Below are positions 43,274 to 55,610 of a DNA stretch of 64,000 nt, one piece after another. The position numbers were made by a program, and so were the translations under genes. Origin of the DNA: JACCXG01 sp963717745 (GTDB taxonomy: Bacteria > Acidobacteriota > Vicinamibacteria > Vicinamibacterales > 2-12-FULL-66-21); NCBI GenBank assembly GCA_963717745.1, contig CAVQXJ010000008.1, forward strand, positions 62,001 to 126,000, given 5' to 3'. The notes beneath the pieces were generated by a model that made no database searches, was not told the origin of the DNA, and worked only from the letters and a program-made list of their open reading frames with translations. Within the stretch, counting starts at the first letter, position 1. Every line of letters begins with the position of its first letter.

Positions 43274-43445
43274 GTCCGTAGTCCGTGGTCCGTGGTCCGC
43301 AGTCCCGGAAGTCTTACAGAGCCGCTCGAAGCCACTGGCTAGAAGACGGCGCGCGCGGCTGGTTGCGGCGCCTTCAACCCAGCTGGCTCGATTGACTCCG
43401 GACGGACCACGGACCCCGGACCACGGATGACGGACCACGGACTAC
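43274..43445. repeat. Inverted-arm heptamer element F between convergent genes
   Basis: The left arm (43276-43303) is CCGTAGT, two CCGTGGT and CCGCAGT; the right arm (43398-43445) is GGACGGACC, ACGGACC, CCGGACC, ACGGATG, ACGGACC, ACGGACTAC. The spacer is about 95 bp. The left arm begins two bases after the esterase stop; the right arm contains the TAG stop (43442-43444) of the GDP-mannose dehydrogenase gene. The element exactly fills the gap between two convergent genes, as an mRNA-3'-end structure would. Confidence 0.88.
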
Positions 43446-44758
43446 CAGCAGATGCCGGTGTACTGGGCCGGGATGTCCTTCGGATCGAGCTTCAGCCTGA
43501 ACAGATCGATGACGATCTGGTCGGGGCGGGTCTTCTTCAACGCCTCGGCGAACTCCGGCGAGCCGTTGCCGACCACGATCACCTCGGATTGCTCCAGCAC
43601 CTCGTCCAGCGAATCGCTGAGCAGCGACGAGAGGTGCGGGATCTGCTTGTTGATGTACTCCTTGTTCGCCCCCACGAGCCGCGCGATCGACACATTGCGG
43701 TCGTAGATCGACAGTGAGTAGCCCTTGCCGAGCAGCGCCTCCGCGAGGATGACGATCGGGCTCTCTCGCAGATCGTCGGTGCCGGCCTTGAAGCTGAAGC
43801 CGAGCAGGCCGACCCGCTTGCGGCCGGTTTCGACCACCATGTCGAGGGCGTGCCGGATCTGCAGATCGTTGCTGCCGAGAATTGCCTGGATCACCGGCAT
43901 GTCCAGATCGACTTCCTTGGCGCGGTACTGCATCGCGCGCACGTCCTTGGGCAGGCACGAACCGCCGAAGGCGAATCCCGGCTTCATGTAGTACGACGAC
44001 AGGTTCAGCTTCTCGTCGCGGCAGAAGATGTCCATCACCTCGTGGCTGTCGATGTCGAGGCGCTTGCAGAGATTGCCGACCTCGTTCGCGAAGCAGACCT
44101 TCAGCGCATGCCAGGTGTTGCTCGCGTACTTGATCATCTCCGCGGTCCGGATGCTGGTGGTGACGAGCTCCGCCTCTACCTTCGTGTAGAGCGCTTCGGT
44201 CGGCTGGGCGTCGGACTTGTAGTTGTGGCCGATCAGGGTCATCGGCGGCTGGCGGAAGTCCTTGATCGCGGTGCCCTCCCGCAGGAACTCCGGATTCACC
44301 GTGACGCCGAAGCCGGCGCCGTATTTCTTCCCCGAGGTCCGTTCGAGCGCGGGAATCACCACCCCGTGGGTCGTGCCGGGCAGCACGGTGCTACGCACGA
44401 CCACGACGTGGTAGTCGTCCTTGTCCGCGAGCGCCTCGCCGATCTGCTCGCACACCCGCTCCAGGTAGCTGAGGTCCAGGCTGCCATTGCGGCGGCTCGG
44501 CGTCCCGACGCAGATGAGCGACAGCTCGGTGGCGTCGATCGCCTCCTTGGTCGACGTCGTGGCGCGCAGCCGGCCGTTCGCCGCGTTGTCGCGGATCAGC
44601 TCGTCGAGTCCCTTCTCGACAATCGGGCTGCGGCCCTCGTTCAGGCTCGCGACTTTGTCGGCGTTGACGTCGACGCCGACCACCGTGTGTCCGTCCGCCG
44701 CGAACGATGCCGCGGAGACGCTGCCCACATACCCCAGACCAAACACCGAAACGTTCAT
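43442..44758 (-). CDS. GDP-mannose 6-dehydrogenase (AlgD-like)
   Basis: This 438-residue UDP/GDP-sugar dehydrogenase has an N-terminal Rossmann motif VFGLGYVGSVSA (about 5-16), sugar-binding TAEMIKYASNTWHALKVCFANEVGNL with the catalytic Lys, the active Cys in AFGGSCLPKDVRAM (about 270), and C-terminal RVGLLGFSFKAGTDDLRESPI. The order and details, including the final GICW, closely follow P. aeruginosa AlgD, so GDP-mannuronate is the likely product rather than UDP-glucuronate. It is the last gene of the minus-strand exopolysaccharide operon starting at about 56734. Its stop codon lies in the arm of element F. Confidence 0.9.
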   Translation of the reverse strand: MNVSVFGLGYVGSVSAASFAADGHTVVGVDVNADKVASLNEGRSPIVEKGLDELIRDNAANGRLRATTSTKEAIDATELSLICVGTPSRRNGSLDLSYLERVCEQIGEALADKDDYHVVVVRSTVLPGTTHGVVIPALERTSGKKYGAGFGVTVNPEFLREGTAIKDFRQPPMTLIGHNYKSDAQPTEALYTKVEAELVTTSIRTAEMIKYASNTWHALKVCFANEVGNLCKRLDIDSHEVMDIFCRDEKLNLSSYYMKPGFAFGGSCLPKDVRAMQYRAKEVDLDMPVIQAILGSNDLQIRHALDMVVETGRKRVGLLGFSFKAGTDDLRESPIVILAEALLGKGYSLSIYDRNVSIARLVGANKEYINKQIPHLSSLLSDSLDEVLEQSEVIVVGNGSPEFAEALKKTRPDQIVIDLFRLKLDPKDIPAQYTGICW

Positions 44759-44770
44759 TGTCAGATGCTC

Positions 44771-46036
44771 CTAGATGGGAACAGTCACGTTTTCCGGCGC
44801 TGCGGTCTGGAAAACGTGACTGTCCCTCTTTTCCGCGCGCGCCAGCGCGTCCTCGAAATCCTGTGCGACTGCGGACCAGTCGTACCGCTCGACCACCAGC
44901 CGCCGGGCCGCCTGCGCCATTCGCTGGCGGCGCTCGTCTTCCTGGATCAGTCCAACCACGGCGTTCGCGAATGCGGCCGGGTCGTCGGCAAGCACGATGT
45001 CGGTGCCGTCGGTGACCGGCAGGCCCTCCGCGCCGATGGTGGTCGACACGATGGCCTTGGCCATGCCCATGGCCTCGAAGATTTTCAGCCGTGTGCCACC
45101 ACCGATCCGCAGCGGCACCACGTAGACGCTGCCGGCCGCGATGTGTGGCCGCACGTCGTCCACGCTTCCGGTGACTTCGACGCCCCGCTCTTCCGCGAGG
45201 CGGCGGACCGTTGGGGTCGGTGAGCGGCCGATGATGCTCAGCGTCGCGTCCGGCTCGGCGCGGCGGATCAGCGGCAGGATGTCGCGGACGAAGTAGGTCA
45301 TCCCGTCTTCGTTCGGCAGCCAGTCCATCGAGCCGGTGAAGACGATGTGCGAGCGCCGAGACGGCACGTCGGGGAGCGGCGCGAAATACTGCGTGTCGAC
45401 CCCGGTGTTCACCACGTGCACCGGTGACTGCAGCGCACCCGGGTAGAGGCGCTCGAACGTCTCGCCGTCTGCCTCGGACACCGCCAGCACCAGGTCGAAC
45501 CGCTTCAGTGCCGCGCGCTCGAAGCGCAGCATGCGGTGCCACTGTTGCCCAAGCAGGTATCGCGATCCGGGATTGGTGGCGGTGTCGACGTGCCGCCGCC
45601 AGATTTCAGCCTCGACGTTGTGAGTGAAGAGGATGGTCGGACACGGCAGGGTCGCCGGCATGTTCACGAGCGGCGGCAGGAAGTCGCAGACGACCGCATC
45701 GAAGGCCTCGGTTCGCAACAGCTCCCCCAGCCGCGCGGCGTAGGCCGGCGACCGGTACTTGGCGACGGCGTACGGAACCGGATCGACGAGATAACGCGCC
45801 GCATCGGCGTAGAACCTGAGCGTTCCCTTGGCGGGATCGCTCCGGGGAATGGTCTCCAGGCGGCGGCAGACTTCGCGCATGCCGGTACGGTAGTCCTCAC
45901 GCTCCGACGGTTCGGTGAACGACAGATAGGTGATGTCGTGCCGCGCCGCGAGGTGGCGCATCAGGTGCCATGTCCGCAGCTTCCCGCCCTTGTCGAGCGG
46001 CAGCAGCAGACCGGCATTCAGCCAGAGGATCTTCAC
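44771..46036 (-). CDS. Family 4 glycosyltransferase
   Basis: This 421-residue GT-B enzyme begins MKILWLNAGLLLPLDKGGKLRTWHLMRHLAARHDITYLSF, the pattern of the exosortase-system-associated GT4 sugar transferases. In the C-domain, HIVFTGSMDWLPNEDGMTYFVRDILP, LSIIGRSPTPTVRRLA, YVVPLRIGGGTRLKIFEAMGMAKAIVSTTIGAEGLPV supply nucleotide-sugar contacts. The last residues (RDSHVFQTAAPENVTVPI) come from an inverted repeat that has invaded the 3' end and supplies the stop region. It lies 12 bp before the GDP-mannose dehydrogenase gene. The sugar is unknown. Confidence 0.87.
   Translation of the reverse strand: MKILWLNAGLLLPLDKGGKLRTWHLMRHLAARHDITYLSFTEPSEREDYRTGMREVCRRLETIPRSDPAKGTLRFYADAARYLVDPVPYAVAKYRSPAYAARLGELLRTEAFDAVVCDFLPPLVNMPATLPCPTILFTHNVEAEIWRRHVDTATNPGSRYLLGQQWHRMLRFERAALKRFDLVLAVSEADGETFERLYPGALQSPVHVVNTGVDTQYFAPLPDVPSRRSHIVFTGSMDWLPNEDGMTYFVRDILPLIRRAEPDATLSIIGRSPTPTVRRLAEERGVEVTGSVDDVRPHIAAGSVYVVPLRIGGGTRLKIFEAMGMAKAIVSTTIGAEGLPVTDGTDIVLADDPAAFANAVVGLIQEDERRQRMAQAARRLVVERYDWSAVAQDFEDALARAEKRDSHVFQTAAPENVTVPI
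44777..44826. repeat. Inverted repeat at the GT4 3' end (GTGACTGT/ACAGTCAC)
   Basis: GGGAACAGTCACGTTTTCC (44777-44795) and GGAAAACGTGACTGTCCC (44809-44826) are inverse with one extra base, around a 13-bp loop. It lies inside the last codons of the GT4 gene and would fold into an 18-bp hairpin near the message end. The peptide it encodes bears no relation to the family's usual C-terminus. It is likely a dispersed palindromic element. Confidence 0.7.
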
Positions 46037-46048
46037 GCTCGCGATCTC

Positions 46049-48014
<1,966 letters not shown>

Positions 48015-48028
48015 ATCCCGTGAACCTT

Positions 48029-49969
48029 TCAGGCCGACAGCGACGCGTGGAGCGGCTCGGGCGCCTGCGCGCCGACGGCCGTCGCCTGCCGCTTGCCTGC
48101 GCTATCGATGAACGCTCTGAACCAGAGCTCGAGCATGATGAGCTGCCACAGCCGATGCCGATGATCGCCCTGGCCGCTGCGATGCTCCTGCCACAGCCGC
48201 GTGACTTCCGCGTGGTTGAAGATCCCGCGCTGCCGGAGCCGGCCGTCGAGCAGCAGCTCGTTGGTCATCGGCGCCAGCGGTCCGCGCAGCCATTCTCCAA
48301 TCGGGGCGGCAAAGCCGCTCTTCTTGCGTTCGATGATCGAGCGGGGCACGCGCTTCTCGAGCACGCGGCGGAGCAGGTACTTGCTCTGCCCGTCCTTCAG
48401 CTTGAGCGAGGCCGGGACGCGGGCGGCGAATTCGAGCAGCTTGTGATCGAGCAGCGGCTCCCGCGCTTCGAGCGATACGGCCATGCTCATTCGATCGACC
48501 TTGGTCAGCACGTCGTCGATCATGTACGTGCGGGCGTCGACGTACATCGAGCGGTCGAGGGGGTCGCTCGATTTGCACGCCTGGTACGCGTCGCGGAACG
48601 AGGCGAAGGCGTCGTGGCCGTTGACGGCGCGCCGGAAGTCGCTCGAATAGAGCCGCCCCTTCGCGTCCGGTTCGAACATGCCGTAGGCATGCTTGAAGGC
48701 GTAGGCCTGGTCGGGGTCGGCGGCGAGGTGACGCAGCGAGCGCGCCCCCTTGACCGAGAGCGGCAGGGCCTGCCCGAGCCAGCCGGCGGCGCGGGTGGCC
48801 GGGCCGAGCGCGGTGCGCAGCCGCTGTTCCCAGTGCTCGACCCGATGACGGGCATAGCCGGCCCACAGCTCGTCGCCGCCGTCGCCAGAGAGCGCCACCG
48901 TGACCAGCTCGCGCGCGGCCTTCGACACGTAATACGTCGGCACGGCGGAGGAGTCCGCGAAGGGCTCGTCGAAATGCCACGCCAGCTTCGGCAGCAGGTC
49001 TTCGACCTGGGGACTGGCGGTCAGCGCATGGAAATCGCACCCCAGATGACGGGCCACCGTTTCGGCGTGCCGCACTTCATCGAACCCCTGGTGCTCGAAG
49101 CCGACGGCAATGGTGACCGGCGGCGTCCGGCTCGCTTCTACCATGTACGCCACGACCGTAGACGAGTCGATGCCGCCGGAGAGGAACGCGCCAAGCGGGA
49201 CGTCGCTGACCAGGCGCAGCTGGACGGCCTCGCGAAGGTGCGCGTCGAGCTCGGCGAGGTAGTCCTCCTCGCGGGCGGCGTCGCCGTCGCCGGTGAACTC
49301 GAGATCCCAGTAGCGTGAGGTCCGAACCGTGCCCCGCTCGGCGATCAGGACGTGCGCCGGCGGGAGCTTGTGGATGCCGCGATAGATGGTGTCCGGCGCC
49401 GGAATGTAGAGCAGCGTGAGATAGGCGTCGAGCGCCTCGGCGCGCCATTCACGCGGAACGTCGGGATCCTCGAGCAGGGACTTGATCTCGGACCCGAAGA
49501 CGATCCCGCCCGGCACCGCGGCGTAATACAGCGGCTTGACGCCGAGCCGGTCGCGCGCGAGCAGGAGCCGCCGTGCCTTCGCGTCCCAGACCGCGAAGGC
49601 GAACATGCCGCGGAAGCGGTCGACGCAGTGCTCGCCCCACTGCTCGTAACCGTGCGCGATCACTTCGGTGTCGGAGTTGGTCCGGAAGCGGTGGCCGTGC
49701 GCGATCAACTCGCGGCGGACGTCGGCGAAGTTGTAGATCTCGCCGTTGAAGATGACCTGCACCGATCCGTCTTCGTTGCCGATCGGCTGGTCGCCGGTCG
49801 CCAGATCGATGATGCTCAGCCGCCGGTGCCCGAGCCCGATGGCGCCGTCGAGATAGTAGCCGCCGGCATCGGGCCCGCGGTGGATCACGGCGTCGGTCAT
49901 GGCGACCAGTCCGGCGCGGCTCACCGCATGCGACGGGTCGAAATTGAAGCGTCCGGCAATTCCGCACAT
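48029..49969 (-). CDS. Asparagine-synthase-type amidotransferase 2
   Basis: This is an intact 646-residue two-domain enzyme. The glutaminase domain starts with the processed Cys2 (MCGIAGRFNFDPSHAVSR), then VIHRGPDAGGYYLD, VIFNGEIYNFADVR and LLARDRLGVKPLYYA. The synthetase domain has PP-loop FLSGGIDSSTVVAYMVEA (about 263), VTVALSGDGGDELWAGYARHR (about 350) and FAPIGEWLRG-type region. It is paralogous to the copies at 46049 and 51244, all in the same operon; the three are diverged well beyond recent duplication. Possible roles are amidation of uronic acids (compare WbpS) or of a peptide or lipid precursor. Confidence 0.93.
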   Translation of the reverse strand: MCGIAGRFNFDPSHAVSRAGLVAMTDAVIHRGPDAGGYYLDGAIGLGHRRLSIIDLATGDQPIGNEDGSVQVIFNGEIYNFADVRRELIAHGHRFRTNSDTEVIAHGYEQWGEHCVDRFRGMFAFAVWDAKARRLLLARDRLGVKPLYYAAVPGGIVFGSEIKSLLEDPDVPREWRAEALDAYLTLLYIPAPDTIYRGIHKLPPAHVLIAERGTVRTSRYWDLEFTGDGDAAREEDYLAELDAHLREAVQLRLVSDVPLGAFLSGGIDSSTVVAYMVEASRTPPVTIAVGFEHQGFDEVRHAETVARHLGCDFHALTASPQVEDLLPKLAWHFDEPFADSSAVPTYYVSKAARELVTVALSGDGGDELWAGYARHRVEHWEQRLRTALGPATRAAGWLGQALPLSVKGARSLRHLAADPDQAYAFKHAYGMFEPDAKGRLYSSDFRRAVNGHDAFASFRDAYQACKSSDPLDRSMYVDARTYMIDDVLTKVDRMSMAVSLEAREPLLDHKLLEFAARVPASLKLKDGQSKYLLRRVLEKRVPRSIIERKKSGFAAPIGEWLRGPLAPMTNELLLDGRLRQRGIFNHAEVTRLWQEHRSGQGDHRHRLWQLIMLELWFRAFIDSAGKRQATAVGAQAPEPLHASLSA

Positions 49970-49972
49970 GGT

Positions 49973-51151
49973 TCAGATACCTGCGGCTTCGGCGCGCTCG
50001 GCGCGCGGAAGGGAGCGGGCGGCCAGGCCCGCGAGATAGAGATTCTCGAACGACGTGACCATCCGCTCGAATGCATAGCGCTGGCGCACCTGCGCCCGCG
50101 CCTGTTCGCCGAGGTGCGCCGCACCGGCCCGATCCGTGAACAGGTGGCGGAGGGCGGCGGCGAGTGCCTCCGGCTTCTCCGGCTCGACCAGCATCCCGGT
50201 GCGGCCGTCTTCGATCAGGTCGAGCAGGCCTCCGACCCGGCAGGCGACCACCGGCAACCCGGCCGCCATGGCTTCGATCGCACCGTTCGGGAAGGCTTCC
50301 GAGCGCGAGGGCAGCACGAACACGTCGGACCCGCCGAGCAGCGCGCTCACATCTTCGCGATGTCCGAGAAACAGCACGCGATCCTCGAGTCGATGCGTGC
50401 GCACCATCGCTTCGAGCTCGGCGCGCCGCGGTCCGTCGCCGACGATGTGGAACTTCACGTCGGGAAAATCGGCGGCGAGGAGGCGGGCGGCGGCGATCAA
50501 CGTCTCGTGGCTCTTCTCGGGGCGCAGATTGGCAACCGTGATGACCGAGCCGACCGGCCGCGTGGCCGCGTCCGGGCTACGCTCCGGGTAGCGGGCGGCG
50601 TCGATGCCGTTCGGAATCACCGCAATCGATCCGGGCGCGAGCCCCTCGGTCTGGAGAATGCCTCGTGCCGCCTCCGAGTTCGCGACCACCTTCGTGGCAC
50701 ACCGATAGGACAGGCGCTGCAGCCGGATTTGGCCCGGCGTCTTGTCGGGGTTGAGCTCGCGGCGGCTGCCAATGCGTACCGGCACGCCCGCCAGGGCGGC
50801 TCCAGGCAAGCCGAAGATGTTCGCGTAAAGGTCGCATGTCTGCACCACTGCGATCCGCTCGCGCCTGCACCAGCGCGCGAAGGCGAGCACCGCACCAACC
50901 GTTGCCGGTCGGGCGAAGCCCTGGATCGGAAATTCGACCACCGAGGCCGCGCGCTCCGCCACCCGTGGCAGCCACGCGCCACGCTTGTCGAAGCAGGCGA
51001 CGTGGACGCGAAACCGCGAGGGATTCAAGCGCCGGATCAATTCGGTCATCTGCCGCTCCGTTCCCCCCGGCTCGAACCGGGTCAGGAAGACGGCGACCGA
51101 AACTTGAGGCGACGGGTTCACAGTCGTCAATCTCAGCAAGGCAGGTGCCAC
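49973..51151 (-). CDS. Family 4 glycosyltransferase
   Basis: This 392-residue GT-B enzyme starts at GTG 51151 (VAPALLRLTTVNPSP). The N-domain motif FEPGGTERQMTELIRRLNPSRFRVHVACFD is typical of EPS GT4 enzymes with an exposed GGTE loop. The C-domain has ITVANLRPEKSHETLIAAARLL, FHIVGDGPRRAEL, VLFLGHREDVSALLGGSDVFVLPSRSEAFPNGAIEAMAAGLPVVACRVGG. It ends 4 bp before asnB-like copy 2, so they share a message. Sugar donor unknown. Confidence 0.9.
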   Translation of the reverse strand: MAPALLRLTTVNPSPQVSVAVFLTRFEPGGTERQMTELIRRLNPSRFRVHVACFDKRGAWLPRVAERAASVVEFPIQGFARPATVGAVLAFARWCRRERIAVVQTCDLYANIFGLPGAALAGVPVRIGSRRELNPDKTPGQIRLQRLSYRCATKVVANSEAARGILQTEGLAPGSIAVIPNGIDAARYPERSPDAATRPVGSVITVANLRPEKSHETLIAAARLLAADFPDVKFHIVGDGPRRAELEAMVRTHRLEDRVLFLGHREDVSALLGGSDVFVLPSRSEAFPNGAIEAMAAGLPVVACRVGGLLDLIEDGRTGMLVEPEKPEALAAALRHLFTDRAGAAHLGEQARAQVRQRYAFERMVTSFENLYLAGLAARSLPRAERAEAAGI

Positions 51152-51243
51152 GCTGAACCCAGCTAAATGTTGGGAATGTTGTGACTTGGGCTACCCACTC
51201 GCACCCGCGTGCGTCACAAGTGGTAGAGCTCAGGAGTATGGAT

Positions 51244-53137
<1,894 letters not shown>

Positions 53138-53143
53138 GAAGAT

Positions 53144-53181
53144 GAATCCCTAATCCCGAATCGCGAACCCGCGAACCGCGG
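53144..53181. repeat. Short tandem repeat upstream of amidotransferase 3
   Basis: AATCCCT, AATCCCG, AATCGCG, AACCCGCG, AACCGCGG units in a row: the two unit types seen separately at 42105-42218 grade into one another here. It fills the space between the heparinase-like gene stop and the amidotransferase start, and no inverted arm is present. Confidence 0.55.
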
Positions 53182-53189
53182 AGGCGAAG

Positions 53190-55610
53190 TTACGCTTCGA
53201 TCTCATGCATGGGCGAGGCCAGGCAGGGCAGTCGCACCATCGGTTCACGCCGAGGCAAGGCGATGAGACCGGGCCCCGCGGTCGAGCGCAGCGTTGCGCC
53301 GTTGACCAGCACCGCTTCCGATCCGCTCCGCGAGTAGTCGATGAGCAGCGCCACGCGCGCATCCGTTTGCAGCCCGGCGGTACCCCAACGATCCGCAGGC
53401 GCCGTGTCGGCGCGGGTGGCGAGGCCGCTCGACTCCATCGCGGCCAGCATGACCATCGCGCCCCCCTTCCAGCGCACCCGGAACGCGCTGCCGTGCCAGC
53501 CTTCGCCGGGCCGGATCGCGACCGGCACCGCCTCGATGTGCAGTCCTACTGCCATCGCGGGCGTCGCCGGGATGAAGGTCGCGACCGTCGCTGGAGCGAT
53601 CAGCTCGAGCGATCCCCGGGCCACCGGGGCCGGCTCCACGACGCCGTAAACAGGGGAGCGGACTGCGAGAGGCGTCTCGCCAGGAGCCAGCACCGACAAC
53701 GGGGCGGTCGAGGCGAGCGCCAGCGTGACGTCGTGCTGGGTCAGCCGGCAGAGGTGGGGGTCGATCCCGGTGACACGCCAGGACGGGTGGAAGTGCCAAT
53801 GCGATGCGAACGACCGCGGCACTGCCGGGCCGAGGAGATGATCGAGGATCCACCACCCGACGCCGTGCACTGCCAGGACGCCACGGGTGTGGCGATGTGG
53901 CGCGTACGCGGCGTGCGTGCCTTCGACGTAGTCGCTCTCGCTCGCCTGCCGCCAGATCGGCGCATCCGCGGTGGTCTTGGTGATCCACTCGAAGGCGCCC
54001 AGCGGCTCGGACTGCGGGCGGCCGTCGAGCACGACCGTGTTGTGCATCGGCGTGCTGCGAAACCGATCGCGGAGCTCCGCCTCCATCGTGTAGGTGGCGG
54101 TGCCCGGGTCGATCAGCACCGGACGGCCGCCGATCGTCAGCGTGAGTGACAGCGCGTCAGCGTGCGCGTGCCCGCCGTTGAGGAACCCGTGGGGGCCGGC
54201 GTCGAACACCAGATGGTCCCCCTGCGCCGTTCTCGACACGTAGTAGCCGCTCGCGGTCAGCGCCGAAGACGACGAGTGCAGCGTATCGAGCGATGCACAC
54301 CGCGCCTCGGCGCCGCAGAGCCAGCGTGCTTCCTCCGGCACCGGCCCGATCCGCAAGCTCGGGGCGCGGAGCAGCACGGCTGCGATGGCGAGCGTCGGAC
54401 GGCAATCATCGACCGGTGTCCCGCACATCGGAAACAGCTGTCCGCCGTCGTCGTCGCCGAGCTGCGGCCGAATGCCGCAGTCGTCGCAGATCGCGCGCAG
54501 ATAACCAGCCTGGGCCCGTGCCGCCTGCTCGAACACGGTCGCGGAGGGGTCGCCCGCCAGGCTGGCGACGCGCGCCGCCAGCAGGTAGAAGTCCGTCGAA
54601 TAGCGATGGTAGTGCGCGGAAAGCTCGACGTGCCCTCCATCGACGCGCACTTGACGCGTCGCCTCCTGGATCAGCACGTCCCGTCCGAGCGCGACCCGCC
54701 GGGCGCTGGCGCCGAGCTCGGGCAGCGCACAGCCTGCGACATACAGCGCGAGCGCCTCACCGGAGAGATGGGTATTCGGGCTGAAGTAATGCGACAGATT
54801 CTGTTCGATGTGGGTGAGCTGTCGATCGAGCGCCAGCAGCAGATCCACGATCCAGGGGGCCTCGTCCTCGTGTGCCGCGGCTGCCGCGAACATCTCGAGC
54901 GACCAGAGCCACGCCAGACTGCGAAGCGCCAGTTCCAGCATGCTGGCCCAGTTGGTGCCGATCAGCGGGGGATTCGCCTGAAGCCAGTGTTGGAGCTGGG
55001 CGACGAACGCGCGATAGAAGCGCCGGTCGCCGCCGAAGGCATGGGCGCGGCCCCACGTCAGCCAGTGCTGATGCCGATTCAATTCCCAGATGATTTTGTG
55101 GTCGCCGGCCGACGCATCGAGATAGGGCACGTCGGCCCAGTAAGCAAGGGGCGACCTGCGGCCGTGCACGGCGTCCGCATGCCAGTCCGGCACGACCCCG
55201 AGGCGAAGGCTACGATAGCCGAGCAGGTCGTAGTGCCCGCCGAGCAGCGTCTCCCCGCGGCTGAGGGCGTCGTCGCCAGCGGCAGGGAAGTCGCGCAGGA
55301 TCGCCGCCGACATCGCCGGGAGGTCGCGAGCGTTCAGCGGAAAGGCGGACCGGCGCGTCGCGAAGTGCCGGGCGAGCGAGCGATGTGCCGCGGCAAAATC
55401 CGCGCGAGCCAGCAGGCCGCGGATCGCCGGCCATTCGGCGGTATCCGCGACGCGGGTACTCAGGGCGGGCAGCAGGGCGGTGCGGCGCCACGCGGGCTTG
55501 ACCGCAACCGAGCGCACGCGCCCCTCCAGCTTGCGGACTTCGGACATGATTCGGAACCGGAGCTCGTCCGGCTGCATCGCAATCAGCCGGCTCAGGACCT
55601 GCCGCGTCAT
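53190..55610 (-). CDS. Heparinase II/III-like polysaccharide lyase
   Basis: This protein of 806 residues starts at ATG 55610, overlapping the GT4 stop (ATGA). The N-terminal alpha/alpha toroid includes WEL-N-RHQHWLTWGRAHAFGGD, NWASMLELALRSLAWLWSLEM and FSPNTHLSGEALALYVAGC. The C-terminal beta-sandwich domain has GHAHADALSLTLTIGGRPVLIDPGTATYTMEAELRDRFRSTPMHNTVVLDGRPQSE, the Hepar_II_III signature with conserved His and Tyr. Such enzymes depolymerise uronic-acid-containing polymers by beta-elimination, in EPS operons usually for turnover or chain-length control. No signal peptide is seen, so it may be cytosolic or exported by another route. A uronate from the AlgD-like enzyme would suit as substrate. 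Confidence 0.85.
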   Translation of the reverse strand: MTRQVLSRLIAMQPDELRFRIMSEVRKLEGRVRSVAVKPAWRRTALLPALSTRVADTAEWPAIRGLLARADFAAAHRSLARHFATRRSAFPLNARDLPAMSAAILRDFPAAGDDALSRGETLLGGHYDLLGYRSLRLGVVPDWHADAVHGRRSPLAYWADVPYLDASAGDHKIIWELNRHQHWLTWGRAHAFGGDRRFYRAFVAQLQHWLQANPPLIGTNWASMLELALRSLAWLWSLEMFAAAAAHEDEAPWIVDLLLALDRQLTHIEQNLSHYFSPNTHLSGEALALYVAGCALPELGASARRVALGRDVLIQEATRQVRVDGGHVELSAHYHRYSTDFYLLAARVASLAGDPSATVFEQAARAQAGYLRAICDDCGIRPQLGDDDGGQLFPMCGTPVDDCRPTLAIAAVLLRAPSLRIGPVPEEARWLCGAEARCASLDTLHSSSSALTASGYYVSRTAQGDHLVFDAGPHGFLNGGHAHADALSLTLTIGGRPVLIDPGTATYTMEAELRDRFRSTPMHNTVVLDGRPQSEPLGAFEWITKTTADAPIWRQASESDYVEGTHAAYAPHRHTRGVLAVHGVGWWILDHLLGPAVPRSFASHWHFHPSWRVTGIDPHLCRLTQHDVTLALASTAPLSVLAPGETPLAVRSPVYGVVEPAPVARGSLELIAPATVATFIPATPAMAVGLHIEAVPVAIRPGEGWHGSAFRVRWKGGAMVMLAAMESSGLATRADTAPADRWGTAGLQTDARVALLIDYSRSGSEAVLVNGATLRSTAGPGLIALPRREPMVRLPCLASPMHEIEA

